From assembly GCA_910585745.1 (NCBI GenBank), contig CAJUFM010000059.1:1-20704 (forward strand): a stretch of 20,704 bases of DNA, written 5' to 3'. The translations under genes and the position numbers were made by a program. Below, in pieces: positions 7,637 through 16,082 of the stretch. Positions within the stretch are counted from its first letter, which is position 1; the number at the start of each line of letters is the position of its first letter. This DNA comes from an uncultured Eubacterium sp. (GTDB lineage Bacteria > Bacillota > Clostridia > Lachnospirales > Lachnospiraceae). The notes beneath the pieces were generated by a model that did not search any database, was not told where the DNA came from, and saw only the letters and a program-made list of their open reading frames with translations.

Positions 7637-8857
7637 CTAAATTTTTCTATCTTTATTATCGTTAAAAGCGGCTGATTTTTCAAGAGAAGATGCGCGGAAA
7701 ATTGCATCATTTCCAAATTTTTTTCGTATCTCGTCCACCGCTTTCTCTAATTGGCCCTGTTTCATATAATGTCTGCTGTCGGTTAGGTTGATCTGGCGGA
7801 GCCGCTCTCTTGTTAGTTTCGAGGTGGATACACCGAGCAGCCGGATGGGGGAACCGTCCCACAATTCATCAAAAAGACTGCAGACTGAGTTGTATAATTC
7901 GCTGGTGATATTGGTGGCAGAAGACAGGGTGCACTGGTGGCTGACGTGGCGGAACTGGCTGTCTTTGATCGAAACAGCCACCACCTGTGCCATGAATCCG
8001 TCTGCCCGGAGACGGCTGCCTACGGATTCGCACAATTTAAGCAGGATGTTTTTGGCCTCCCCGGCATCGGTGACATCCCGCGGAAGTGTGGTGGAATTGC
8101 CACAGCCCTTGGCATCTGCCTGTTCACTCAGTACCGGGGAGGTGTCGATGCCATTGGCATAGTCGTGGATGGTGGCGCCGTGTTTACCCATATGGGACTG
8201 TAAGATCGCCTTGTCTGTACGGGCTAATTCGCCAATGGTTCGGATCCCCAGATTGTATAGTTTTTTTGCAGAAGCCCTTCCCACAAAAAACAGATCGCTC
8301 ACCGGGAGATGCCACATTTTTTCTTTTATTTCATCAGGAAAGAGACTGTGTACCTTATCTGGTTTTTCAAAATCCGATGCCATCTTAGCAAGGAGTTTGT
8401 TAGTAGATACGCCGATATTTACTGTATAGCCAAAACGATCATGGATCTCCTGGCGGATCTGTTCCGCTGCCTCTACCGGAGAATGCCCGGTCAGCAGCGG
8501 ACAGCCGGTCATATCGGCAAAAGCTTCATCAATGCTATATTGTTCTACGACAGGGGTAATTGTCCTGAGATAGGCGATGAGTTCATTGGAAAATATCTTG
8601 TATAAATGGTGCCTGGGAGGAACGATGCGAATATCCGGACATTTTTTTCTGGCCTCAGCCAGGGTCTCCGCGGTGTTGATACCGAATGCTTTGGCAGGCA
8701 TGCTTTTTGCGAGGACAATGCCATGGCGGTTCTGCTCATCCCCCCCTACTACAGAGGGAATCGTTCGCAGATCCAGGGTTTCATTCAGTTCTGTTAGACG
8801 ATATACCGCTTCCCAGCTCAAATAGGCGTTATTGACATCAATGTGAAAGATAATCAT
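7637..8857 (-). CDS. dinB: Y-family DNA polymerase IV (translesion polymerase)
   Basis: A 406-residue DinB/UmuC-type polymerase that copies damaged templates at low fidelity. The palm metal ligands are Asp7 ('FHIDVNN') and Asp110-Glu111 in 'YSIDEAFADM'; Tyr12 is at the position of the steric-gate aromatic residue. Helix-hairpin-helix-like fingers/thumb sequence ('LPVSDLFFVGRASAKKLYNLGIRTIGELA', about 183-212) and a little-finger domain (about 250-360) follow. The N-terminus 'HIDVNNAYLSWEAV' is the form found in a Clostridia subgroup rather than the E. coli 'HVDMDCFFAAVE' form. The start ATG follows GGAGGAG by 8 bases. The promoter upstream contains a SOS-box-like sequence, consistent with DNA-damage control. 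It reads away from dapL and into the FliK-like gene. Confidence 0.93.
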   Translation of the reverse strand: MIIFHIDVNNAYLSWEAVYRLTELNETLDLRTIPSVVGGDEQNRHGIVLAKSMPAKAFGINTAETLAEARKKCPDIRIVPPRHHLYKIFSNELIAYLRTITPVVEQYSIDEAFADMTGCPLLTGHSPVEAAEQIRQEIHDRFGYTVNIGVSTNKLLAKMASDFEKPDKVHSLFPDEIKEKMWHLPVSDLFFVGRASAKKLYNLGIRTIGELARTDKAILQSHMGKHGATIHDYANGIDTSPVLSEQADAKGCGNSTTLPRDVTDAGEAKNILLKLCESVGSRLRADGFMAQVVAVSIKDSQFRHVSHQCTLSSATNITSELYNSVCSLFDELWDGSPIRLLGVSTSKLTRERLRQINLTDSRHYMKQGQLEKAVDEIRKKFGNDAIFRASSLEKSAAFNDNKDRKI

Positions 8858-8879
8858 AGCCTCATCTCCTCCAGGATTT

Positions 8880-8908
8880 ATTTTACCACAAGAACAAATG
8901 TTTGTAAA
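8880..8908 (-). promoter_or_regulatory. dinB promoter
   Basis: On the minus strand TTTACA (8903-8908) and TAAAAT (8880-8885) are separated by 17 bases. Transcription would start near 8873, leaving a leader of about 16 bases that begins at the GGAGGAG ribosome site. The SOS-box-like palindrome lies in the spacer. Confidence 0.65.
8891..8904. promoter_or_regulatory. Probable LexA (SOS) operator in the dinB promoter
   Basis: AGAACAAATGTTTG matches the Gram-positive SOS box core GAAC-N4-GTTC with one change (final C to T). It sits between the -35 and -10 of the dinB promoter, exactly where a repressor would block RNA polymerase. SOS control of Y-family polymerases is well known in Firmicutes. 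It is also 12 bp from the dapL -35 box, so LexA binding could in principle touch both promoters. Confidence 0.6.
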
Positions 8909-8915
8909 GAAGGAC

Positions 8916-8944
8916 TTGCATAAAATGGGGGAGGATGATAGAAT
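8916..8944 (+). promoter_or_regulatory. dapL promoter
   Basis: TTGCAT (8916-8921) and TAGAAT (8939-8944) are 17 bases apart. Transcription would start near 8951, giving a leader of about 25 bases. This is far too short for a lysine riboswitch, so dapL is not under L-box control from this promoter. It is back to back with the dinB promoter (the -35 boxes are 7 bp apart). Confidence 0.75.
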
Positions 8945-8976
8945 AAGTGCATACTTTAATGCTAGGAGGTTTTATT

Positions 8977-10188
8977 ATGTACCAAATAAATGACAATTAT
9001 CTAAAATTACCGGGCAGTTATCTGTTTTCCACCATTGCAAAGAAGGTAAATGCCTACACAGAGGCTAATCCGGATAAAAAAGTGATCCGTCTTGGAATCG
9101 GTGATGTAACCCTTCCTCTGGCTCCGGCAGTGATCGAAGCGATGCATAAGGCAGTGGATGAGATGGCGGATGCAGCTACCTTTAAGGGCTATGCGCCGGA
9201 TCTGGGGTATGAATTTTTGAGAAGTGCCATTGCGCAGAAAGATTATAAAGCCAGAGGGGTAGATATTGCCATTGATGAGATCTTTGTCAGTGATGGTGCA
9301 AAGAGTGACTCTGGAAACATCGGGGATATCTTTTCCAAGAATAACCGAATCGCAGTATGTGATCCGGTGTATCCGGTGTACGTGGATACGAACGCCATGG
9401 CAGGCAGAACCGGCGAGTACCTGAAAGATAAAGAATGCTGGTCCAATGTGATCTATATGCCCTGTACCGCGGAGAATGATTTTGTGCCGGAGATCCCGGA
9501 GGAGATCCCGGATATGATCTACATCTGCTGCCCCAACAATCCTACGGGAACGACGTTGAATAAAGAGCAGCTGCAGAAGTGGGTTGACTTTGCTTTGACA
9601 AATGGTGCTGTTATTATATATGATGCAGCTTATGAAGCATATATTTCAGAGGAGGATGTTCCCCATTCGATCTTTGAATGTGATGGTGCGAAAAAATGTG
9701 CTATTGAGATGCGAAGCTTTTCTAAGAATGCGGGATTTACTGGAACCCGTCTCGGATTTACAGTGATCCCGAAAGAGCTGGTATGTGATGGTGTGTCTCT
9801 GAACAGTCTCTGGGCGAGAAGACATGGAACGAAGTTCAACGGTGCTCCCTATATCATTCAGAGAGCCGGAGAGGCGGTATACAGTGCTGAGGGACAGAAG
9901 CAGACACAAGATCAGATCGCCTATTATATGAACAATGCGAAGATAATCAGAGAAGGGCTCACTGGCGCCGGCTATACCGTATTCGGCGGTGTAAATGCAC
10001 CATATATCTGGCTGAAGACTCCAGATCAGATGACTTCCTGGGAATTTTTTGATCATCTGCTGGAAAACCACAATATCGTGGGAACTCCGGGAAGTGGTTT
10101 TGGACCGAGTGGGGAAGGATATTTCCGGCTCACTGCTTTTGGAACTCTTGAAAACACCAAAGAGGCGATGGAACGGCTGAAAAAGTAA
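8977..10188 (+). CDS. dapL: LL-diaminopimelate aminotransferase
   Basis: A 403-residue cytoplasmic fold-type I aminotransferase dependent on pyridoxal phosphate. DapL converts tetrahydrodipicolinate directly to LL-diaminopimelate using glutamate, bypassing the acylated intermediates, for lysine and peptidoglycan. Motifs: 'KVIRLGIGDVTLPL' near the N-terminus, 'CCPNNPTGTTL' for cofactor binding, and 'SFSKNAGFTGTRLGF' in which Lys250 forms the Schiff base. The length is normal for the family. The ATG at 8977 is chosen because AGGAGG (8965-8970) precedes it by 6 bases; an in-frame GTG at 8947 lies upstream of the predicted transcription start. The gene has its own promoter and no clear terminator before the DUF1002 gene. 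Confidence 0.95.
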   Translation: MYQINDNYLKLPGSYLFSTIAKKVNAYTEANPDKKVIRLGIGDVTLPLAPAVIEAMHKAVDEMADAATFKGYAPDLGYEFLRSAIAQKDYKARGVDIAIDEIFVSDGAKSDSGNIGDIFSKNNRIAVCDPVYPVYVDTNAMAGRTGEYLKDKECWSNVIYMPCTAENDFVPEIPEEIPDMIYICCPNNPTGTTLNKEQLQKWVDFALTNGAVIIYDAAYEAYISEEDVPHSIFECDGAKKCAIEMRSFSKNAGFTGTRLGFTVIPKELVCDGVSLNSLWARRHGTKFNGAPYIIQRAGEAVYSAEGQKQTQDQIAYYMNNAKIIREGLTGAGYTVFGGVNAPYIWLKTPDQMTSWEFFDHLLENHNIVGTPGSGFGPSGEGYFRLTAFGTLENTKEAMERLKK

Positions 10189-10229
10189 TATCCATCATTG
10201 TTTTAATTGTAAATCTGTAAAGCGATATA

Positions 10230-10246
10230 TGCGCAGATGATGCGCA
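10230..10246 (+). other. Palindromic hairpin upstream of the DUF1002 gene
   Basis: TGCGCA occurs at 10230-10235 and 10241-10246, and because TGCGCA is self-complementary the two copies pair across GATGA. No T-run follows, and the AGGGGG ribosome site begins a few bases later. It could be a weak attenuating structure or an operator. Confidence 0.3.
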
Positions 10247-10261
10247 GGAATAGGGGGAAAT

Positions 10262-11170
10262 ATGAACAGATGGAAAAAGGTTTTAGTGGGGATTGCCGCA
10301 CTGGGGATGGTTTTGATGCCGGTCTCTGTTTCAAAGGCGGATGCAGTAGTGGGGGATGAAAAGCCCTATATATCCCTGGGAGCGGATCTTACGAAAGAAC
10401 AGAAAAATACGGTTCTTTCTCTTCTTGACGTGACAGAAGAGGAGCTGGCAGATTATGAAGTGATCCAGGTGACCAACGAGGATGAACACGACTATCTGGA
10501 TGAGTACCTATCAGATTCGGTGATCGGAACCAAGGCGCTTTCCTCTGTTCGCATCGAAAAGGCGGAAGAGGGGAAAGGGATCAGCGTTGTCACAAAAAAC
10601 ATTACCTATTGTACCAGTGGTATGTACACCAATGCTTTGATCACCGCGGGGATCACCGATGCGGAAGTGACAGTGGCAGGTCCTTTTAATCTGTCGGGAA
10701 CGGCGGCTCTGGTAGGTGCCATGAAGGCATATTCCACCATGACCGGCGAGGATCTGAAAAAAGAAAATGCAGACGCCGCGACGAATGAGCTGGTGCTGAC
10801 CGGAGAGCTGGGGCAGGAGCTGGGAGCAGAAAAAGCGGAAGAACTGGTAGCATTGGTTAAACAGAGAGTGCTGGACGGTGATGTGGAGACGGTGGAAGAG
10901 GTCAAAGGGATCATTCAGGAATCCGCCGGAGAACTGGATGTGAAGCTGACAGCCGAGCAGGAACAGAAATTGGCGGAACTTCTGGAAAAGATCAAGAACC
11001 TGGATCTGGATGTGGATAAGCTGAAACAGCAGGCAGAAGATGTGTATAACCGTCTCAAAGACCTGGACATTGATCTGGACCAGGCGAAGGGAATTTTTGA
11101 AAAGATCATTCAGTTTTTTACCGAGATCGCCGAAAAGATCGCAAACTGGTTTGCCGGATTGTTTGGGTGA
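10262..11170 (+). CDS. Exported DUF1002 (YpuA-like) protein
   Basis: A 302-residue protein with a clear signal peptide (residues 1 to about 27: 'MNRWKKVLVGIAALGMVLMP', then 'VSVSKADA'). The body has the DUF1002 pattern: 'ISLGADLTKEQKNTVLSLLDV', a middle 'GISVVTKNITYCTSGMYTNALITAGI', and 'VTVAGPFNLSGTAALVGAMKAY'. The C-terminal third (about 185-302) is acidic and helical, with related Asp/Leu-rich units ('LDLDVDKLKQQ', 'LDIDLDQAKGI') and ends in an amphipathic 'KIANWFAGLFG'. The molecular function of DUF1002 proteins is not known; they occur in Firmicutes. The ATG follows AGGGGGAAAT. It lies 73 bases after dapL with no obvious terminator between, so cotranscription is possible. Confidence 0.88.
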   Translation: MNRWKKVLVGIAALGMVLMPVSVSKADAVVGDEKPYISLGADLTKEQKNTVLSLLDVTEEELADYEVIQVTNEDEHDYLDEYLSDSVIGTKALSSVRIEKAEEGKGISVVTKNITYCTSGMYTNALITAGITDAEVTVAGPFNLSGTAALVGAMKAYSTMTGEDLKKENADAATNELVLTGELGQELGAEKAEELVALVKQRVLDGDVETVEEVKGIIQESAGELDVKLTAEQEQKLAELLEKIKNLDLDVDKLKQQAEDVYNRLKDLDIDLDQAKGIFEKIIQFFTEIAEKIANWFAGLFG

Positions 11171-11197
11171 CAAAGGTCTGTCTGGCTGAGTACAAGA

Positions 11198-11244
11198 TAC
11201 CTGTATTTTCTACAGATAAGTGTGGAAAGTGCAGGTACTTTTTG
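11198..11244 (+). terminator. Possible terminator after the DUF1002 gene
   Basis: TACCTG (11198-11203) pairs with CAGGTA (11232-11237), followed by CTTTTTG. The stem is short and the loop is long, with a competing CTGTA/TACAG hairpin inside. This is a weak candidate supported mainly by position. Confidence 0.3.
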
Positions 11245-11296
11245 CAAAAGAAGGGTAAACTTGTACCATAGTTGAGTTTAGCGGAAATTTTAATTC

Positions 11297-11326
11297 TTGC
11301 CACACAGGATATACATGTGATAAAAT
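11297..11326 (+). promoter_or_regulatory. Candidate promoter of the glycerophosphotransferase cluster
   Basis: TTGCCA (11297-11302) is followed after 18 bases by TAAAAT (11321-11326), which also has the extended -10 'TG' one base upstream. Transcription would start inside the first AAGTCC/GGACTT hairpin. The second repeat copy carries the same extended -10 (11400-11405) but no recognisable -35. A TATAAT at 11460-11465 is a third candidate with a poor -35. Confidence 0.5.
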
Positions 11327-11422
11327 AAGTCCTGTCGGACTTATCCATGAGTTTTTAGCAAAACTCAATATATGCAGAAGACGTGCACATAAAATGTGAT
11401 AAAATAAGTCCTGTCGGACTTA
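11315..11422 (+). repeat. Twin 29-bp promoter/hairpin repeat with a third hairpin between
   Basis: An identical 29-bp sequence occurs at 11315-11343 and 11394-11422. Each copy begins ATGTGATAAAAT and continues into a TAAGTCC/GGACTTA stem with loop TGTC; copy 1 extends to 8 bp. Between them a TGAGTTTT/AAAACTCA hairpin (11348-11355 with 11360-11367, loop TAGC) is found. The region 11171-11486 has no gene; it holds this repeat, the weak terminator and the promoter candidates, so it is probably the control region of the downstream cluster. Confidence 0.8.
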
Positions 11423-11486
11423 AATGTGTAAGAAACTGGGTATCTGTATGATACTCTATTATAATATTATGCTGGAGGAATGATCA

Positions 11487-13673
11487 GTGAAGATAAGTGT
11501 AATTGTAGCTTATCACGATGAAAAGAACTATATCCGGGACTGCTTGGGAAGTCTGGCAGATCAGAGTTTCCGTGATTTTGAAGTAATCATGATATGTGAC
11601 GGATGTGATAAACCAGATGTTAGTGAATGGAATGGGCTGCAGATACATTTTGCCCGCACGAAAGACACCAGTGGCGTGGCGGCGGCAAGAAATGCCGGGC
11701 TTGATACGGCCACAGGGGAATATATCTTTTTTATGGATGCCGATGATTATCTGGCTCCGGATACGCTGCAGCGGCTGGTGGAAAAAGAAGTGCCCGGTGG
11801 AGTGGCTTATGGAGAGATCCGGAGTACGTGGTACAGCCGGAAGGTATATTTTGATAATGGAGAGGAACTGGACCGTCAGAACGGTACAGAACATACAAAG
11901 TATGAGGGAGATGTGGGGAATGCCTATGAATACCTTCCCATGCGTGCCGGGAGCCTTCAGGGTATAACGATTCTTGGAATGTTGATCTCCAGAAAGGTGA
12001 TCCAGGAACATTCGATCCGGTTTTGCGAGGATCTGCATTACTTTTCAGACCTGCCTTTTTTAATGCAGGTGCTTTCCCATGCAGAAAAAACGTTGTTTTG
12101 TGAAGACGGCTTATATATAAAGAGAAAACATAATGATCCAGTGAACCTGCCTTCACTGCTGCAGGCGAAGGATGATGAGAAAAAAGTGTTTGAGGGTATG
12201 GAGGCTTATCGCAGGGCAAAGAAATTCATTTCTGCTCAGGAGGAGAATAAGAACCAATATCTGGATTATAAATTTGTTATGTGGCTTGTGACCAGGATCG
12301 CTGCATTTGTGGTGGAGGCAAAGCCGGCGAAACAAAAAGAGACAGTGATCTTCCTTCAGGATACATTAAAGCTGCTGGGAAATGGTGTACTCCCTATGCT
12401 GAAGCATCATCCCAAAAAACTGATCCGGTATGGACTGGCGGGGGATGTGGCGGGGCTTGCCGGCAAAACCAGGAATCATGCAAGAAAGCAGACACTGTTC
12501 CGGATCTGTACCAGCCGGGCCAAGATGAAGCGCTATCTGTATGAGAAGGTGTTTTCTAAGATGAAGATGCTGGAGGATATGGTAATCTTTGAGAGCTTTT
12601 TTGGGAAAAGCTATTCTGACAGCCCGAAGTATATTTTTGAATATCTTAACGAAAAATATCCAGGGAAATATAACTATATGTGGGTGAATGCGGGGAAGAA
12701 GCTGAAACTTCTCTATCCCTCCCGACAGATGAAGCGGTTTAGTTTTAAGTATTTCTTCTATATGGCAAGGGCAAAGTATATCGTATTTAATGGGAGGCAG
12801 CCCCAGTATTTTATCAAACGGAAGGGCAATGTATTTTTGGAGACCTGGCACGGAACTCCGTTGAAGAAACTGGTATTTGACATGGAGGATGTGACCACGG
12901 CATCGCCGCTGTATAAGGAGCAGTTTTATATCCAGACCCGTTCCTGGGATTATCTGGTGGCGCCTAATCAGTTTTCAGAGGATATTTTCCGCCGCGCCTT
13001 TATGTACGACGGACAGATGCTGGAGACAGGGTATCCGAGAAACGACATTTTGTACCGGGAAGGCAAAGAACAGCTGATGCGGGAGATCAAGGCAGAGCTT
13101 GGCATACCAGATGACAAGAAGGTGATCCTCTACGCGCCGACCTGGCGGGATGACGAATTTTATGGCCATGCCCAGTATAAATTTACTCTTAAACTTGATC
13201 TGGAGCAGATGAAGAGGGAACTGGGAGAGGAGTATGTGGTGATCCTCAGAACCCATTATTTTATCGCAGATTTTCTTGATCTGAGCCAGTATGAGGGATT
13301 TGCGTGGAATCTGAGCAAATACGACGATATCGCCAGGCTCTATCTGATATCGGATATTCTGGTCACAGATTATTCTTCGGTCTTTTTTGACTATGCGAAT
13401 CTGAGAAGGCCTATGCTGTTTTTTACCTACGATCTGGAAAAATACCGCAGCGTACTCCGGGGATTTTATATGGATGTGGAGGAGGAGCTTCCGGGACCTA
13501 TGCTTTTCGAGACGGGAGAGGTCATAGAGTCCATATGCCGCATCGATGAGGTAAAAGAGGAATATAAGGAAAAATATGATCGTTTTTGCAAAAAATATTG
13601 TTCCTGGGAAGACGGACATGCAACAGAAAAGGTGGTAAATGCTGTGTTTGGTCTGACCGGACAGGAGAAGTAA
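11487..13673 (+). CDS. Fusion: family-2 glycosyltransferase + CDP-glycerol glycerophosphotransferase (TagF-like), first paralogue
   Basis: A 728-residue two-domain enzyme starting at GTG (ribosome site GGAGG at 11474-11478). Residues 1 to about 230 are a GT-A family-2 glycosyltransferase: 'MKISVIVAYHDE', 'VAAARNAGLDTATGEYIFFM', and the metal-binding DADD at 84-87. Residues about 360-725 are a Glyphos_transf domain: 'WHGTPLKK' (454-461), 'GYPRNDIL' (515-522), 'YAPTWRDDEF' (549-558), 'THY' (His590) and 'TDYSSVFFD' (627-635). The two His (455 and 590) match those implicated in catalysis by staphylococcal TagF. It probably adds a sugar and phosphoglycerol (or another phosphopolyol) units to a lipid-linked wall polymer at the cytoplasmic face. 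The next paralogue begins 30 bases later. Confidence 0.9.
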   Translation: MKISVIVAYHDEKNYIRDCLGSLADQSFRDFEVIMICDGCDKPDVSEWNGLQIHFARTKDTSGVAAARNAGLDTATGEYIFFMDADDYLAPDTLQRLVEKEVPGGVAYGEIRSTWYSRKVYFDNGEELDRQNGTEHTKYEGDVGNAYEYLPMRAGSLQGITILGMLISRKVIQEHSIRFCEDLHYFSDLPFLMQVLSHAEKTLFCEDGLYIKRKHNDPVNLPSLLQAKDDEKKVFEGMEAYRRAKKFISAQEENKNQYLDYKFVMWLVTRIAAFVVEAKPAKQKETVIFLQDTLKLLGNGVLPMLKHHPKKLIRYGLAGDVAGLAGKTRNHARKQTLFRICTSRAKMKRYLYEKVFSKMKMLEDMVIFESFFGKSYSDSPKYIFEYLNEKYPGKYNYMWVNAGKKLKLLYPSRQMKRFSFKYFFYMARAKYIVFNGRQPQYFIKRKGNVFLETWHGTPLKKLVFDMEDVTTASPLYKEQFYIQTRSWDYLVAPNQFSEDIFRRAFMYDGQMLETGYPRNDILYREGKEQLMREIKAELGIPDDKKVILYAPTWRDDEFYGHAQYKFTLKLDLEQMKRELGEEYVVILRTHYFIADFLDLSQYEGFAWNLSKYDDIARLYLISDILVTDYSSVFFDYANLRRPMLFFTYDLEKYRSVLRGFYMDVEEELPGPMLFETGEVIESICRIDEVKEEYKEKYDRFCKKYCSWEDGHATEKVVNAVFGLTGQEK

Positions 13674-13703
13674 AATATTGCAGAGGAAGGTTTGGAGGAT
13701 AAA

Positions 13704-16082
13704 ATGTCAAAGGTAAGTGTTATCGTCCCTTATCTGAAGGGACCGTCCTATTTGGAAGAATGCATTCAAAGTATTGAGGATCAGAATCTGTCTGATTTTG
13801 AGATCATTCTGGTAGATGACAAGGATGGGCATGAGGTTCCGGATCAGGTGCTGGCCATGAAAAATGTAAAGCATATTGTGATGGACGATGAAATCGATGC
13901 GGATGAGTATTTTGACAAGAAACATCAGTTTTTTGAAAATAGAAAAAGAATGTCACTGGGCATGACAGAGGAAGAGTATGAGGTCTATAAGGAAGAGAGG
14001 GAGAGGTCCCGAGCGGCCAGTGAAGATGATAATGACATGGATGATTCCGCAAGTGCTTCGGCCAGCGGGGATACGCCTTTTGAAGGAGAGCTGGAGATTC
14101 CGCTGCGCCCCTTTGGCGTGGCAGCTGCAAGGAATATGGGCTTGAAGTATGCAGAGGGTGAGTATATTTACTTTCTGGATGCCGACGATTACCTGTGGGA
14201 AGACGCACTGGCAAAGCTGGTGAAGCTGGCAGAAGAGAAGAAGGCCAAGGTGGTCACTGGCAACCGCTGGAGTTCCTGGTTCCGTCCGGTGAGTTTTGAT
14301 TTTGAGAAAGCAAAACCGGATTCCGAGATCGAGGGGATCTGTCCTCTGGAGGGAGAGGGACTGGAGCAGCTTCTGAAAAAACGTTTTACAATACAGCATT
14401 TGTTGATCCGAAGAGATTATTTTGACAGCCTGGGAATGACCTTTGATGAATACAATACCTTTTATTCGGATATGCCTGTGGTGGCTAAGGTTCTTGCCGG
14501 GGCGGACGGAGACATGTGGGTGGACGGCAGCAGTATCTATGTGTGGAGGCACCGGAATGATCCGATTCATCTGCCAGCATTGTGCCAGAAAAAGAGAAAA
14601 CGCAGAACTCGTGAATACATAGAGAGCCACGAGCAGGCGTATGAGATTCTTGCCCAGGCAGATGAACATCTCCGCTATGCTTTGTCCCGCTGTCTTTGTA
14701 TGTTTACCCTTGGTAAGTTCCCCAGCAGCCTGAAGGGGCAGAAGAGTGTCAGGTATACACAAAATCTCCAGAAGATCCCGAAAGAGGATTTAAGGCGCAT
14801 TAAGAAGGATCTGAAATTTTTCAGGCGCCGTGAACTGGAGTTTATCGTGAGGGGGAAATACCGTCTGGCAAAACCGATGGGACGGCTCGCTTATGTTTTT
14901 AAAAAGAAAAGGGGGCTTATTGGAAAGCCTATTCAGTATTGGAGATTTTTAGATAAACGTTTTTTCAGGAAAATGCCGACAAAAGAAAACTGGGTTTTTG
15001 TGGAGAGTTTTTTTGGGAAGAGCTATTCGGACAGTCCGAAGTATCTGTATGAATATCTGTATGATACTTATGGAGATAAATACCGTTATATTTGGTGTCT
15101 GAACAAGAGGGCCCCGGAGATGAAGGGACATCCTTCCATCTGTAAGAGGCATTCCCTGAGGTATGTATACTATACCTCCCGGGCTAAATATTTTATCTGT
15201 AATACGAGACAGCCGGCATGGTTTAAAAAACGGGAGGGCGTCGTATTTCTTGAAACCTGGCATGGAACACCACTGAAAAAACTTGCTTTTGATCTGGATG
15301 ATATCCATGCAGTGAGCCAGGATCATAAGAAATTATTTTACCGTCAGAGCAAGGCGTGGAATTATCTGATCTCAGCAAACCGTTTTTCCACGGATGTATT
15401 TGAGCGCGCCTTCTGCTATCCGAGGGAGCAGATCATTGAGGTGGGATACCCGCGGAACGATATTCTTTATTCGGAGCGCGCCGGGGAGATTGCAAAGGAA
15501 GTAAAACGGGAGTTTGGTATCCCAGAGGACAAACGGGTGATCCTGTATGCGCCGACGTGGCGTGACAATCAGTTTTATGGCAAGGCAAAATATAAATTTA
15601 CCCTGGCTATGGATCTGGAACGGATGCGCCGGGAATTTGGCAAAGACAGTGTACTGCTTCTCAGGACCCATTACTACATCGCAGATATTCTTGATCTCAC
15701 GGGCCTGGAAGATTTTGTATATAACGGAAGTACCTACAATGACGTTTCCAGACTGTATCTGGCTTCGGATATATGTATTACGGATTATTCCTCTGTCTTT
15801 TTTGATTTTGCCAACCTGAGGCGGCCGATGTTGTTTTTTGCTTATGATTATGAGGATTACAAAGGAGAGATCCGGGGAATGTATTTTGATATGAACACAG
15901 AGCTTCCGGGACCGATCCTTCAGACAAATGATGAACTTGTGGAGGCACTTCATAATATTGATAAAGTTACGGAACAGTACAAGGAGCGCTATGAGCAGTT
16001 TTATGAGAGATTCTGCAGTGTGGATGACGGTTTTGCTTCCCAGCGTGCCATTGATATTGTGTTCGGGAAGGAGCAGACATGA
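13704..16082 (+). CDS. Fusion: family-2 glycosyltransferase + CDP-glycerol glycerophosphotransferase (TagF-like), second paralogue with acidic insert
   Basis: A 792-residue paralogue of the preceding protein with the same domain order. The ATG at 13704 is chosen over an in-frame TTG at 13692 because GGAGG (13694-13698) overlaps that TTG and is 5 bases from the ATG. GT2 motifs are 'SVIVPYLKG' at the N-terminus, 'IILVDD' (about 34-39), 'VAAARNMG' (139-146) and DADD at 159-162. Between the second and third is an extra stretch (about 62-137), charged and Ser/Asp-rich, absent from the first paralogue. The C-terminal domain has 'WHGTPLKK' (519-526), 'GYPRND' (581-586), 'TWRD' (618-621), His656 and 'DYSS' (694-697), so its key residues are intact. 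It overlaps the third gene by 4 bases (ATGA). Confidence 0.9.
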   Translation: MSKVSVIVPYLKGPSYLEECIQSIEDQNLSDFEIILVDDKDGHEVPDQVLAMKNVKHIVMDDEIDADEYFDKKHQFFENRKRMSLGMTEEEYEVYKEERERSRAASEDDNDMDDSASASASGDTPFEGELEIPLRPFGVAAARNMGLKYAEGEYIYFLDADDYLWEDALAKLVKLAEEKKAKVVTGNRWSSWFRPVSFDFEKAKPDSEIEGICPLEGEGLEQLLKKRFTIQHLLIRRDYFDSLGMTFDEYNTFYSDMPVVAKVLAGADGDMWVDGSSIYVWRHRNDPIHLPALCQKKRKRRTREYIESHEQAYEILAQADEHLRYALSRCLCMFTLGKFPSSLKGQKSVRYTQNLQKIPKEDLRRIKKDLKFFRRRELEFIVRGKYRLAKPMGRLAYVFKKKRGLIGKPIQYWRFLDKRFFRKMPTKENWVFVESFFGKSYSDSPKYLYEYLYDTYGDKYRYIWCLNKRAPEMKGHPSICKRHSLRYVYYTSRAKYFICNTRQPAWFKKREGVVFLETWHGTPLKKLAFDLDDIHAVSQDHKKLFYRQSKAWNYLISANRFSTDVFERAFCYPREQIIEVGYPRNDILYSERAGEIAKEVKREFGIPEDKRVILYAPTWRDNQFYGKAKYKFTLAMDLERMRREFGKDSVLLLRTHYYIADILDLTGLEDFVYNGSTYNDVSRLYLASDICITDYSSVFFDFANLRRPMLFFAYDYEDYKGEIRGMYFDMNTELPGPILQTNDELVEALHNIDKVTEQYKERYEQFYERFCSVDDGFASQRAIDIVFGKEQT

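Noticed and set aside
7582..7716. N-terminal extension of the FliK-like protein up to 7716
   Set aside because: The extension overlaps the end of dinB and lacks a ribosome site, whereas the ATG at 7581 is preceded by AAAGGAG at a good distance.
8945..8976. Lysine riboswitch upstream of dapL, or a GTG start at 8947
   Set aside because: The leader from the predicted start site is about 25 bases, too short for a riboswitch, and the GTG would lie before the transcription start and lacks a ribosome site.
11315..11422. CRISPR-like array
   Set aside because: There are only two repeat copies, a single spacer-like gap of 50 bases that itself contains a hairpin, and no cas genes.
13692..13703. TTG start for the second glycerophosphotransferase fusion
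   Set aside because: The TTG overlaps the GGAGG sequence that serves as the ribosome site for the ATG at 13704.
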